DNA from: Isoetes taiwanensis
Taxonomy: Eukaryota; Streptophyta; Lycopodiopsida; Isoetales; Isoetaceae
Length of the DNA stretch: 64,000 bases
Direction of reading: 5' to 3'
NCBI GenBank assembly: GCA_021234155.1
Contig: JAJEKV010000026.1
Span: 18,109,556-18,173,555, forward strand
Shown in pieces: positions 23,003 through 33,119 of this stretch. The notes below the pieces were generated by a model. It had not been told where the DNA came from and made no database searches. It saw only the letters and a list, made by a program, of their open reading frames with translations. A program made the translations under genes and the position numbers. The stretch's first letter is position 1; the number at the start of each line of letters is the position of its first letter.

Positions 23003-23862
23003 ATGGCAAGAACTAAGCAAACCGCAAGGATCCATCCGGTGGTGTAAGGCCAGGGTGATTACATTAGTCCGCCTTCTTCATCCGACTCGTCTCTCGATAG
23101 AGATTCTCCTCCTCCCACCATGCCTAATGTAAGACCCGGAAAAGAAATCCGCATGACGCATCAACGAGAAGCAGCCCGAGTAAAGTAGGGAGGTGCACTG
23201 CATGTTCGAGACGAGGATGAAAATGTGAGAGACCGGGCGAAAAATATGATGCCGGATTAATATTGGGCAGCCGCTTCTTGTGCTCTTCCTGCTCCTGCCT
23301 CCTCCCGTCTCCGTGGAGGTGCCGAACCTTCAAATCGTAGAGGAGGCCCAACGCCGTTTTGTGAAGGCTTAATTTTGGAATGTGAGGAGACGGCCGGGAA
23401 GAGTCACCGAGGAAAACCGGAGATGCCGGGATAGAGGAGGCGGCCTTTAAGAGTCTCCGAAAGCAACAGCTCCAAATGCTGGGTGGGTGAGGGTAGAGGC
23501 CGGAAGCGAAGACGGGCTCGGTATTAAAGAGCTTTCGAGATTAAGAAGTATCAGAAGAGCAATCGAGATGGTCATTCGCCTCCCATTTGCCAAAGCTCGT
23601 GAGAGAGATTCCCCGCAAGAGTGTGGTGCGATACATCATACCATTCTAATTCAAGCAAATCGCCTTTAAATGCTCTTCAAATGGCTTCGGAAGCAGTTGG
23701 TGTCGGTCTGTTCGAGGACTCGCAGCCTTTGCAATACATGCATTGCGGGTGATCATTGCCCAAGGACATGCGCCTTTTCACGATAAGGGATCCCGAGTAC
23801 TATGGTCAAAATTTTATGGTTGAATACAACAAGAAGAAAAGACCCCTTAAAAAAGGCCGAAG
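23003..23862 (+). CDS. Divergent histone H3-like protein (frameshifted)
   Basis: The ATG at 23003 starts MARTKQTAR, identical to the universal H3 tail, followed after a small indel by residues fitting STGG. A Ser/Asp/Pro-rich insertion (PSSSDSSLDRDSPPPTMP) and a long variable stretch follow. The histone fold then returns at 23520-23780: EIKKYQKS, VIRLPFAK, ALQMASEAVGVGLFEDSQ and PKDMRLF, matching H3 blocks around residues 50-57, 62-69, 91-108 and 121-127. A basic C-terminal extension (EYNKKKRPLKKGR) goes beyond canonical H3. TATAAA lies 26 bp upstream (22977). Several frame changes are needed, and the gene is about twice H3 length. It is not a plain host H3 copy; it may be a mobile-element or viral histone, or a decayed variant gene. 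Confidence 0.7.
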
Positions 23863-23994
23863 TGCCTTTGTGTTTTTTTCATATGTATAATATTTCTTAA
23901 TGCAATGGCTTTATAAGCTTAATCTCTTAGTCCATTTCTTTCTTAGAAGCCTAGCTTCATATTTGTATTTTTTTTTTTTAATGTTATACGTGAG

Positions 23995-24061
23995 GATCAC
24001 ACGGCACGCCAAACAAGCATTGTGCTTTTTGTTGCACATAGTAGTCTTCGGCCGTGTGATC
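23995..24061. repeat. Cassette hairpin P2
   Basis: GATCACACGGCACGCC pairs imperfectly with CGGCCGTGTGATC, 67 bp, about 130 bp after the H3-like gene on the same strand. Confidence 0.75.
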
Positions 24062-24062
24062 C

Positions 24063-24088
24063 AACCCTAACCCTAACCCTAACCCTAA
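24063..24088. repeat. Short telomere-like CCCTAA run
   Basis: Four consecutive CCCTAA units directly after hairpin P2 and about 120 bp before the next gene. The unit is the hexamer TTAGGG, not the usual plant heptamer TTTAGGG. In plants short AACCCTAA 'telo-box' runs often occur in promoters, which fits its position. Confidence 0.7.
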
Positions 24089-24208
24089 AATGTACGGACA
24101 AATCTCCCCACAACGGCCAGGTCCCTTTCATAATCGACAACGGCTACTTGAGTTCAAAAGTGATTTACCGCTCCTAAACATCTTCTTGTTTTCGTCGCTT
24201 GCTTCGCC

Positions 24209-25594
24209 ATGGATTGTTATGTGAAGTTCCCGGAATGGTATGCATCCGCCCCTCATGACAACGAGGAAGTTGCGCCGATCAAGCGATTTATCCGCTCTAT
24301 TGCAAGGAGTTGGACATCATGGCAAACAGTAGCGAGCTTGATGCTATCGCCGAGGTTGCTTTTTGTAGCTTTCACCTGCACAGCTTTTGGTCTCAGCAAG
24401 ACGCCCTTTGCGTGCATGTCCCCGCTCGTGGATTCCAAAACCAGCTCTAGAGGAGGCGGCTTCCCATTTGCAAACAGGGAAGATGTTTTTCAAGAATGTT
24501 AGGCGAACGGGCCCTCCTCGGGAACAAGTCCTTGTGCTTAAGAAGGTATCTTATTTCTCTTTGCCGCTTGCATTTGCTAGTTATTGCATTCTGCCGCCAA
24601 ACCGAAGATACACCGGAAACAATGAAATCTTTAAGCTAAGGGGGTCGAGTTATGTGTGATGATGCTGACTATGACGAGAAATGGAGATAGATCTACAAGA
24701 AGAAGAGCAAGAATGTAGGAGTTTTAGCTTCGACGACTGGCCTTGGGTGAACCGTAAGAGGGAGATGATTCAAGGTGATGAGGATGGGGATGAGGATGAA
24801 AAGAAGTTGTCCGACATAACGCCAATTTTAGTGGAAGGCAAAGAATACTTATTGCTAAGTGATATACCGAGGAACCCGCCTATGTTACTTAATGTGTGCT
24901 AGGGAAGACGAGCTTATCAAGATGCTTGGGTCAATGGGTAAACTTAGGCCTAGATTTTGAAGAGGATTTGGACAAAGAGATGTTTGAAGTATCTAATTAT
25001 ACCGGCAATGCTATAAAGCTTAAAGAAGCATATGAGAGGTCGGAGTCTCGATTTGCTCAAGATGAGGCTTAATCTACCAACTAAGAAGAATTCCAGCGCT
25101 CCTCCGGCAAAGTCGCCATAAGATCTACTGTGTTTGTGCCCTTCACCAATCAAGCAAAGATAAGCCCGTAGATGAGGATAAATGTGAAGAAGATAATCTT
25201 GAGGGTTCTTATTTGTGGGAAGTAGATGATTTTTCTTGCCTTACATGCACGCTGGGGACAGGAAAAGATTGAAGGACTCTACATTGTTAAGATATATCTC
25301 AAGATTCGCTAATGGGGAGATAATCGCCTTCAGCCAGAACTTTCAGTCAAAGGGTGCAGAGTTTGTCTATTACCTCCGCATTATGCATGTTCGAACCATT
25401 CCCAATTGGCATCAAACACCGAAAGGGTGATAGCAATTCTGGATGTTGTGTTACAATATTTTGACGACACTGCCGGGTCTGCGGGCGAAAGCAATATGTT
25501 AAATTTTTTAGCTGCCGGGCTTGACTCACCCAAGGTTGGAAGCCGGGTCGATAACATGGAAGTCATTGCCTTGTTGGATCAAGGCGTGGATTGA
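24209..25594 (+). CDS. Unknown acidic protein sharing the VEGKEYLLL motif (frameshifted)
   Basis: Coding-like sequence in changing frames: MDCYVKFPEWYASAPHDNEE at the start, ELDIMANSSELDAIAEVAFC, then FDDWPWVNRKREMIQGDEDG with a strongly acidic run, ILVEGKEYLLLSDIPRNP (24830-24885), EDLDKEMFEVSNYTGNAIKL, KPVDEDKCEEDNLEGSYLWE and, at the end, ILDVVLQYFDDTAGSAGESN and DNMEVIALLDQGVD. The family is not recognised. The motif IxVEGxExLLL also occurs in chromovirus accessory ORF2. Hairpin P3 follows 130 bp after the stop. Likely a nuclear protein, judging only from the charge pattern and neighbours; function unknown. Confidence 0.5.
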
Positions 25595-25723
25595 AAGAGC
25601 ATGAAATTGACGACGGCTTGAGAAATTGGAAGTTATATGTTTTCCAACTTGTATCGGTAAAATTATTTATGTACGTATTGTCCTTCCAAATTCCTAATAA
25701 AAATTATTTTATTTGTATTTATT

Positions 25724-25788
25724 CACATCACGCCGTAAATACATCACCGATTTTTCTCGTCATATCTAGGTTTTCGCTATCGTGTGAT
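25724..25788. repeat. Cassette hairpin P3
   Basis: CACATCACGCCG at the left, CGCTATCGTGTGAT at the right, 65 bp; degraded copy on the 3' side of the gene at 24209-25594. A half-site TCACACGACGCGAG follows at 25843, upstream of the next cassette. Confidence 0.6.
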
Positions 25789-25876
25789 ATCTATCTCAAG
25801 AAATGAAATATTATTGAAAAAGACAATTAATTTATTTATTCCTCACACGACGCGAGAAGCAACTCGTGACTCATGT

Positions 25877-25885
25877 TATAAATAG
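25877..25885 (+). promoter_or_regulatory. TATA box, cassette 1
   Basis: TATAAATAG, 95 bp before the ATG of cassette gene 1. The same word precedes cassette gene 2. Confidence 0.6.
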
Positions 25886-25971
25886 AAGACCGATGTCCAC
25901 GCCGACCTCCGACGCCTTCGCCTTCTCGCCATCTTTCTCTACTTCCGGCCCCACCTTCCACCTTCGCCCCG

Positions 25972-26373
25972 ATGGCATCATCATCTTCCTCTAGCAAGCG
26001 ACCACGCCAAGATAGCACTCCCCCAGCCCCCAGAGCGGGACATCACCCTTTGCAGTGGTGATGAAGAGATTCAAGGAGATCCATGATGAAAACAACCGCC
26101 CTGCCGCCGGTGAACAATGAGGCGGTCGGCTGACGATTAGCCTTCACGAGGGAGCCGCCGCGACGAAGCAGACGCTGAGCTCGTGGAAACATTCGCCATG
26201 TACCAAGAGGCTTACGAGCCGCAGGTTTCAGGCAGCTTGAAACTGCCACATGATTTCGCAGCAGCCTTAGAAGATATGGAGAAGAAGCCCGAAATGCTGA
26301 GGATGAGAACGCAGCCTTTACGGCTTCACCGCAGGATTATGAAAATCAGCTAGAGGATCATGAAGATCCCTAG
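25972..26373 (+). CDS. Cassette gene 1: small Ser-rich/coiled-coil protein (frameshifted)
   Basis: Starts MASSSSSSKRPRQDSTPPAP, then in another frame SPFAVVMKRFKEIHDEN, later AALEDMEKK before the stop near 26371. The core FAVVMKRFKE(I/V)HDE is shared almost unchanged with cassette 2 and loosely with cassettes 3 and 4 (KRLKEQDD). About 120-130 residues with heptad-like charge pattern; basic Ser-rich N-terminus. Family not recognised. Hairpin P5 follows 100 bp after the stop. Confidence 0.55.
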
Positions 26374-26473
26374 CCGCTGTATCTATCTATTTTTTGCTTC
26401 AAAGAAAAGTTTTCTATTTTTGCTTCTATCTATCCTGTTTGTTCCAATGTATGTTCTGCTTTATTAGGGAAAT

Positions 26474-26537
26474 ATCACGACGCGAAATGCCTTGCTTGCA
26501 ATTAGGTAGCAATCAATGGATTTCGGCCGTGGTGATC
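26474..26537. repeat. Cassette hairpin P5
   Basis: ATCACGACGCGAAATGCC at the left, GGCCGTGGTGAT at the right, 64 bp, with loop words CAATTAGGTAGCAATCAATG identical to those of P7. The whole cassette appears to have been tandemly duplicated. Confidence 0.75.
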
Positions 26538-26783
26538 TCCATGCCGCTTCTATTTTGCTTCAATGAGAAGTTCTATCTTTAGTTATGTATCAGAAAAATT
26601 ACTTATGTATAGATTGTATCACCGAAATTATCAATAAAAATTATCACACGAAGCTTTCGAAGAAAAGACGCTTAGAAGAAGTAACGGTCCTTTTTCCTCA
26701 CACGACGCGAGAAGTAACGGTCGATTTTCCCCGACCCACGGCATCCTTCACGCGTGACTGACCTGCTACTACGAAATCCCCGT

Positions 26784-26792
26784 TATAAATAG
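26784..26792 (+). promoter_or_regulatory. TATA box, cassette 2
   Basis: TATAAATAG, 106 bp before the ATG at 26890; the context GTTATAAATAGAAGAC is the same as in cassette 1. A half-site TCACACGACGCGAG lies upstream at 26698. Confidence 0.6.
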
Positions 26793-26889
26793 AAGACTTT
26801 TCTATCTTGCCTTCGACCTCCGATCCTCTTCCGCCTTCCTTCTTTCTGCTCATCTTCCCCCTTCCGCTTCTTTCCTTCCGCCTCCTCCG

Positions 26890-27249
26890 ATGGCATCTTC
26901 ATCCTCCTCCAGTTAGTTTACCGCGCCCCAACTGCTTCGCGGACATCACCCCTTTGCTGTGGTGATGAAGAGATTCAAGGAGGTTCACGACGAAAAAGCC
27001 GCCGCCTCGTCGCCGAGAAGATGGAGGCGGTGGACAGGTTAGAATTACTAGGGGTTGCTGCATGAGCGACCTTGAGCTCGCAGCAACATTAACCAGGTAC
27101 CGAGAGGCCAATAGCAGAGGGTCGGTTTGCGCTTTTAATCGCACACAATATTTCGCAGCGCTAGAAGATATGGAGAAGAAGCTTCGAGCCGCGGAGGATG
27201 AGAACGCAGCCTTTTTTCGGCCAAATACGATGATCATGAAGATCCGTAG
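26890..27249 (+). CDS. Cassette gene 2: paralogue of cassette gene 1
   Basis: Starts MASSSSSS, then SPLCC/FAVVMKRFKEVHDEKAA in shifted frames, KMEAVDRLELLGVAA, DLELAATLTRYREANSRG and YFAALEDMEKKLRAAEDENA before the stop at 27247. The C-terminal half is a clear coiled coil (regular Leu/Ala spacing). About 75% of the alignable residues match cassette 1. A frameshift between codons 8 and 25 splits the Ser-rich head from the coiled coil. Hairpin P7 follows 86 bp after the stop. Confidence 0.6.
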
Positions 27250-27334
27250 CCATTGTATATATATTTTTTGTTTCAAAGAAAAATTTGCTCTATTTCTTGC
27301 TTCTATCCGTTTCTCTTGTTTTGTTTTATTAAAG

Positions 27335-27400
27335 ATTGACGACGCGAAAATGCCATTCTTGCAATTAGGTAGCAATCAATGGATTTCGCGTCAGATGATC
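27335..27400. repeat. Cassette hairpin P7
   Basis: GACGACGCGAAAATGCC at the left and TTTCGCGTC..GATGATC at the right, about 66 bp, sharing its loop words with P5. Confidence 0.75.
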
Positions 27401-27764
27401 TCCACAACGCACACCTCGCTGTATGTATAAATTCATAATTTATTAATGGAAAAGTGTATGTAACACAAATATCTAGCTAGATTATGTGATATAACTTGCG
27501 TGTAAATGCTAATTTGCATGTGGATAACAACGCCTATTCACATATACGGCTTTTGTGGATGACAACGCCATGCTGCTGACGGCATGCGCCGCCACAATAA
27601 CACTGTCATTTGTACGGCCTGCATACAAGACGCTAGGATATGACGGATCCCATGATGCTAACATAGGCTACCGCTGCCTAATTGCATGCTATAATTTCGC
27701 CAGAGGGATTATTACACAACTTTATCGGTACTGCGAACCGTAGATTCCAACGTATTCTAGTTTC

Positions 27765-27773
27765 TATATAAAA
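27765..27773 (+). promoter_or_regulatory. TATA box, cassette 3
   Basis: TATATAAAA, 97 bp before the ATG at 27862, with the same pyrimidine-rich leader as the neighbouring cassettes. Confidence 0.55.
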
Positions 27774-27861
27774 CGCCGAGGCCTTTGTCTTCTCCTATCC
27801 GCCATCTTCTTTCTACCACATCCGCCCTCAGCCATCACTCCTCGCTCTCCCATCACTTTCA

Positions 27862-28274
27862 ATGGCCTCCAGCTCCTTCCATCCCCGGGCCGAGATCTTG
27901 TCTCAAGTTTTGGTCAAGGAAATTGTAACATTCGCTATGAAGGGAACGGATCCGCCTTCTAAAAGAAAAGAATGATGAAGACGCCGCCAAGCTGGTTGCG
28001 GCAGAGGAAAAGGCCGCCTTCTGGCTGTGGAGGTGATTTTAGTGCGCCGACAATCAGCGGGCCGCCTTTTAGACCGCTAATTGCGCTACCACGAGATATA
28101 ACCTCCAAGAGAGGCTTAGGGGCCGCAATCGGCTTTGAGAGGTTGCCCTTGCCCAACTCGATGAGCGGGAAGATAAGGTTGCGGAATATGAGAACGGGTT
28201 ATGGGCGTGCAATCATGTTGGAGGAGCAAAAAATTATCACCGCCCTCCGTGAAGAGCTTGCCCGGCGATCATAG
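27862..28274 (+). CDS. Cassette gene 3: divergent coiled-coil paralogue (frameshifted)
   Basis: Starts MASSSFHPRAEILSQVLVKE then IVTFAMKG; further on, in other frames, KNDEDAAKLVAAEEKAAFWL, NLQERL and ALAQLDEREDKVAEYENGLW. Same architecture as cassettes 1 and 2 (MAS-Ser head, hydrophobic block, coiled coil) but little identity. Hairpin P8 follows 149 bp after the stop. Function unknown. Confidence 0.5.
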
Positions 28275-28422
28275 GCATCGGGCCCTCCTAGAGGGGCCCG
28301 CTTTTTTTAATGTTTGTAATTGGTTTTATTTTTCAATGGGAAAAGTTTTTGACAAATGTACCGAATATTACGCTTCCTATTTTTAATTTTCAATATCCGT
28401 GGTAGAGAGAATGATAAGACGT

Positions 28423-28487
28423 ATCACACGGGCGAAACCCTTCATAGGGTTTTAAAGCTCGTGGTGCATATTTCGCGTGGTGTGATA
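28423..28487. repeat. Cassette hairpin P8
   Basis: TATCACACGGGCGAAACCC at the left, TTTCGCGTGGTGTGATA at the right, 65 bp, one of the best-paired copies. Confidence 0.8.
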
Positions 28488-28624
28488 TACAGTGTAGTTA
28501 GAATAGTTATTAATGTGTTCCAAATGACAAGACATTAATGTGTTCTAGCGACAACCGATGAATCCGCCGACACGCGTGCGGCAAAGAAATGAAAGTGTGT
28601 TTAATATGTTCAAGCGCTTAATAT

Positions 28625-28633
28625 GTATAAATT
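28625..28633 (+). promoter_or_regulatory. TATA box, cassette 4
   Basis: GTATAAATT, 94 bp before the ATG at 28719. Confidence 0.5.
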
Positions 28634-28718
28634 GAGGTCCTTGCATTGTGCTCCTTCCGCCGGTTAGAGTCTTTGCTCCTCACTTCTATAATCTTAACGC
28701 CCCTCCCATTTGTCATCT

Positions 28719-29184
28719 ATGGCCTCCACATCCTCAACCGCCGATAATGGAAAACGAAGAGGATAGAACTCCCTTCCGACATAGTGTTGGGTGTTCTAAT
28801 GAAGAGGTTGAAGGAGCAAGATGATCTTCTAAAGGAAAATGCCGCTACAATTCAGCAGAAAGAAGAAGAGAATGAATTCAACCTTCTCATGCTTCGTGAG
28901 CCGAGAGAGGCAAATCAGGCGGTTGAATAGAAGGTCGACAGATGACATGCCCCAACAACCGCGACCGAGGTGGTTATGACGGCAACGAGGATGCTAATTC
29001 AGCGTAAGAACACGCTGTGCTATTGGGACAGGAGGGACATGTACAAAGAGATGGTGGACGATTGGAGGAACGCTTGGATAGGGTGATTGCTCGCTTGAGG
29101 GGAAGAGATGAAGACGAAGACGAGGACGGAGCTGATGATGATGATGAAGATAATGAAGAAGAGCTCGCGACCGAGCAACAATGA
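28719..29184 (+). CDS. Cassette gene 4: coiled-coil protein with acidic tail (frameshifted)
   Basis: Starts MASTSSTADNGKRRG; after a frame change LPSDIVLGVLMKRLKEQDDL and KENAATIQQKEEENEFNLLM; then YKEMVDDWRNAW and an Asp/Glu-rich tail (GRDEDEDEDGADDDDEDNEE type composition) ending in EQQ at 29182. VLMKRLKEQDD matches the FAVVMKRFKEVHDE block of cassettes 1 and 2. The acidic tail resembles that of histone chaperones, but only in composition. Hairpin P9 follows 82 bp after the stop. Confidence 0.55.
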
Positions 29185-29265
29185 GTCGTTGTATTTTGTT
29201 TTTCAATGTAACATCTTTCACAACTTTAATCAAAAGTAACCCTTTTTATTATTATCTTGTAAAGC

Positions 29266-29330
29266 TTCACACGACGCCGAAGCCACATAAATGCAAGCAA
29301 TAGCTTAACTCCAATCGTTCGCGCCGTGAT
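29266..29330. repeat. Cassette hairpin P9
   Basis: TTCACACGACGCCGAAG at the left, TTCGCGCCGTGAT at the right, 65 bp, at the end of cassette gene 4. Confidence 0.75.
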
Positions 29331-29341
29331 GATACAAATAA

Positions 29342-29406
29342 GATCACACGACGCCGGGCTACAGCCAGTAAAACAAGGTTGGAGGCAAGTACTTCGGGCC
29401 GCGGTG
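29342..29406. repeat. Cassette hairpin P10
   Basis: GATCACACGACGCCGGG at the left, CTTCGGGCCGCGGTGA at the right, 65 bp. It lies 12 bp from P9, at the end of the convergent minus-strand gene, so the convergent pair has one hairpin each. Confidence 0.7.
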
Positions 29407-29409
29407 AAC

Positions 29410-31758
29410 ATGCTACACATTACAAGTATACTTTACCGATTCTTTGTCTCTTAGATCTCCACCGCGATGCTAGTGGGGCCCTAGAATTTTGCCAAGCAAC
29501 TTTTCCGCTTTTCTCTTCAAATTATGCCAATGGTGTTTACGACTTCGGGTTGCTCCTTAAAGCCACCTTCTTGTCGTATTTAGCCATCGCCTTCTATAAA
29601 ACCACTCACATCATCTGTCTTAGAGGGTTGGTTCCCACATTTCCACCCCCTCTTTGAGTGTTACGATGAAAGGCTATTTTAGCTTGTTTATGCGACTTCT
29701 CCATGCCTTGTGCACTCCACAATCGCTAGGCTTCCATACTTCCTAAAAACCAAGGTGCATGAGCCCAAAAGATGTGCAAGTAGTGCGTGACTTCACTCTC
29801 TCCCCATGCGCCTATGAAAGCTTTAATAAATTTGTTATTCGCTTGCACGAACATTTCGCATCTTCTCTTGTGAGGTCCATTCTCCTCAATGTATGGGAAC
29901 AATCCAGACAATGCATCCCATGCTTTTTTTCCTCAATGCCGAACGAACGCCATCTCATCTTGGTCCTGCGCCCGCGATCAACCACAATTTTCCAAATTCA
30001 TAGACCTTTTCTCCCATCCGGTTTCCGCTCGTAGCCTCTCTATGATTCTTTATGAAGCGCCGAAGCCATCCCTCCAATTGACACCTTTACGAGGCACACT
30101 TGTTCTTCCCCGCCTCGCTTCTCATCGAGCTCTAATCTTACATTGCCACCATGCAAACCTCGCTTCTCGATAGAACATGTTCAACTCTACGAATTCCTTC
30201 CTCTCTTCTTCTTGTCTCAAATGTTCCACACGAATCGCTCAAAAATATCATCTTGTCGATGATTCTCACAAAGCCGCGGTAAAGTGCGATATGAACCCTC
30301 TCTAATGGAATGGGGAAAATGCCATGGAACTTGGGATCTTCTTCTCCTCTATTAGGAGCATTTGCTTGGTTAAGGGACAAGGTTGAAACAGCCTTCCCAA
30401 AGATTTTGACTTCCTTGCATGATTGCAAAGATGCATACAACTTTTGCATGTTCCTTGTCCTCCTCCACTTATGTTGTACATTGCTTTCTCGCTTTTTAAA
30501 TCAGACGCCAAGTGAAAAATTACTTTGTAAGATCCATAGTGATCTACTTGCAATTTTTCCCTCCCTCGAATCTAGATATTAGACTCGGATGTCGGTTTGA
30601 TTGAACACCCATTTCAAAACCTCGTGGGTTTCTTTTTCGAACTTTAAAGAGGCCTAACCACCGTGTGTCATCTTGATTGACATGAGAACCATTTTTCCGC
30701 ACGCTTCTTCTCCTCGTCTCACCTCTACATCTTTTTTTGTTATTCTTGTTGCTCTTTTGATTTAGCATGTGCAATTGCATTCTCAATTGCTCTATTCATG
30801 ATGACAACGGATACCCTCTCATACTTCTCAAACTTGGTCGGGTTCCATTTCATCCAATTTTATGCAAACTTCAATCTCACCATTAGTTTCTCGCGGAATC
30901 AAGTAAGTCATAATATTTGACAAGGAATTGTAAGAGAGTAACCGTGTCAACCCAAAGATTATTATGCTCATTCATTCCAACTATATCACAACAATCCTTG
31001 CCATTCTTATCTTTTATGGCTATGGCAGGACCAGCACATTCAACGTGGTGCATCTCTCCTAATATGGCATACACCATCTTTGTCCTAGTAACCCTTGTAT
31101 TCTCGACAATTTGTGGACGGGAGCTAATACTTTTTTGTGCCCATTCTTTTCAACGCTCGTGGAATGGCTTGAATAGAGAACGGTAACCAAGCCTCCACCG
31201 ATGCCTACATCATCACAAACACCCAGACATCCGCCGCTTCTAACTTCTTGTAGATCTCCCCTAGTACCATTTCCAATACCATCTTCTTGAGAGGAGAGTT
31301 GTAGGGCTGACAAATCATGTCCACTATCTCCCTGTTCGTCGCTAGGTTCTTTCACTACGTAACCAAGATTGCTTCTAGTTTCCCCAGATCTTAACCGCCT
31401 TTGCTAGTGTTGTAAATGGACCTTTGTGGTCGCGGACCTGGGCGTCCCGAATGCACCTGATCCAAACTTCAGTTCCTCTATCGGTTGATAATGCTTCTTC
31501 CTTTCTCAAGTAGCCAAGGGGTGTTTTCTTCAAATTCTTTAACCTACATTGAAGCCCAAAGTTTGCTCTTTCGAGCTCTTGGATCTTTTCTTGCAGCTGC
31601 CCTATCACCAATTTGGACTTCTCCACTTCGTATCTCAAAGAAGTTTCCCTCCCCAAGCCGTCATTCCTTTCCTTCATCACAGTGGAGTAATGAAGCGAGA
31701 GAAAAAAGAGCTGCTGGTTTAAGTTATAATTCTCTTGTGACAATCGGAAGCAGCTCAT
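29410..31758 (-). CDS. Large unknown protein with N-terminal coiled coil (frameshifted)
   Basis: Minus strand from the ATG at 31758: MSCFRLSQENYNLNQQLFFL, coiled coil EVEKSKLVIGQLQEKIQELE, LGYLRKEEALSTDRG. Then in other frames ILGEMHHVECAGPAIAIKDK, NLWVDTVTLLQFLVKYYDLL, a basic stretch (NKNNKKRCRGETRRRS), KVIFHLASDLKSEKAMYNIS, and near the end WDALSGLFPYIEENGPHKRR, VTHYLHIFWAHAPWFLGSME and QGMEKSHKQAKIAFHRNTQ. The last block resembles a segment found in repetitive, transposon-like ORFs of many eukaryotes (H-x2-WAHxPxFL then QGxEKSH), but I cannot name the family with confidence. About 780 codons if read through; at least six frame changes. Confidence 0.5.
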
Positions 31759-32035
31759 CTCAAGGAATCAGATTCGATTCAATGCCTTCATCCTCTCTCA
31801 ATCTCTCACAATATCCCAAGAGGCCGGAGTTACCGCCACCACAAAATCGGACTAAACTTGAAACGCCCGAAATGACGGTTTCCTGCCACTCAACGGATCC
31901 AATGGATATAAACTGCCATCCGCCCAGATGTCGACACTTTTTGAGCCTGCAAGGCGCAACATGTCGAGGTCTAAGTTCTTATTTTTTAGACCTCTTTTTT
32001 TGCGATTGAAGACTGGAGCATATTCCCCGAAGTCG

Positions 32036-32665
32036 GATCCTTATCCACACATCATTTGAGCTTCCATATCAAGGTGGATCGCACGGGCGCCAAATGAATG
32101 TGTACAATTTGTATGCCCCAAAGACACCCGCTTCGCTTGAGGCTCAAATCCGTTTTAACCTCGCTTTTGAAATTTGCAACGCAGCATATGGAAAAGTCCA
32201 TTCTCCTACAATCCATGCTTTTATACAAAAGCAAATTCAAAATTGAATTGTAGGGGGCGGAAGCCCAGATTGGGATGAAGTAAAGATCCCTTCATTTAAC
32301 TTTAAGGCGCAATCGCAATAAAAAAACGAAAGTCTAATACAAAGCTTCAACCTACACATTCAAATTTTGAAATGTAGAAGGGAATGGACTCTAAATGAAA
32401 ATAGGGCAAGACAAGAATCGGTGATGCGATGATTGGTATCCGACAAACCAAGAGACACCGCCATGAGTTGCCTTCAGATGCTATAATGCAAGTGGCTTTT
32501 TAGAAGCGCCCCACGTGTTAAGGCAATCTGTCGACAACAAGAGAATTAAATACATATGGCATATAGATATGCGATTCCCTTATTCCGAGAATATTCCAAG
32601 CAAATCGGGACGGAAAAAAAGGGGCGAAATATGACGTGGAATGGTCGATAGGAGGCCATTTTAGT
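32036..32665. repeat. Subterminal repeat, copy 1
   Basis: About 600 bp that align with 34040-34645 in direct orientation. Shared words include GGCGGAAGCCCAGATT, CTTCAACCTACACATTCAA, GATGCTATAATGCAAGTGGC and AATATTCCAAGCAAATC. Copy 1 lacks the terminal 20 bp of the TIR. Confidence 0.8.
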
Positions 32666-32771
32666 TCATAAAACATAATATAACTTGGAATGATAGATAT
32701 TTTATATGCAAATGGGAGACTATTGACGAGGACTTGTGTTTAGTTTTAATTTGACAACAAATAAGAAAGTG

Positions 32772-32837
32772 GATCACACGATGCGAATTTAGTGTGTTCC
32801 ATTTTTGTTGCATATGTACTATTCGCTTGGTGTGATC
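32772..32837. repeat. Cassette hairpin P11
   Basis: GATCACACGATGCGAAT at the left, ATTCGCTTGGTGTGATC at the right, 66 bp, on the 3' side of the minus-strand gene starting at 33564. Confidence 0.8.
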
Positions 32838-33119
32838 CTTGAAAAATAATATGCTCTTTGAAAAGGGATGATGACTTATGTACTTAAGAGTGATAACACA
32901 TGTACAGTAAAAAAAAAGTTAGGTATTCAAATGGAATTAGAAGCAAAAACTTTTACATTCAAAATTTTTATGGCCGTATGGCTTTACATCATTTTGTAAA
33001 TTTAAATGCCCGGAGGCTTCAACTATTCACAACAAAAAAGCCCGGAGGCTTGCAGTCATATGGTAAGAAGCTGGAGGCAAGCTCGACTAAGAACAAGGAA
33101 AAAAAAATAAGAGGTGCTC

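Noticed and set aside
24063-24088. True chromosome end or internal telomere block
   Set aside because: Only four units, embedded in unique sequence between genes.
28994-29233. Minus-strand His/Leu-rich ORF
   Set aside because: It is the antisense shadow of the acidic GAT/GAA tract of cassette gene 4.
22787-32837. Literal integron with attC sites
   Set aside because: The hairpins resemble attC only in size and placement; there is no tyrosine integrase, no attC core triplet pattern that I can see, and the context is a plant nuclear genome.
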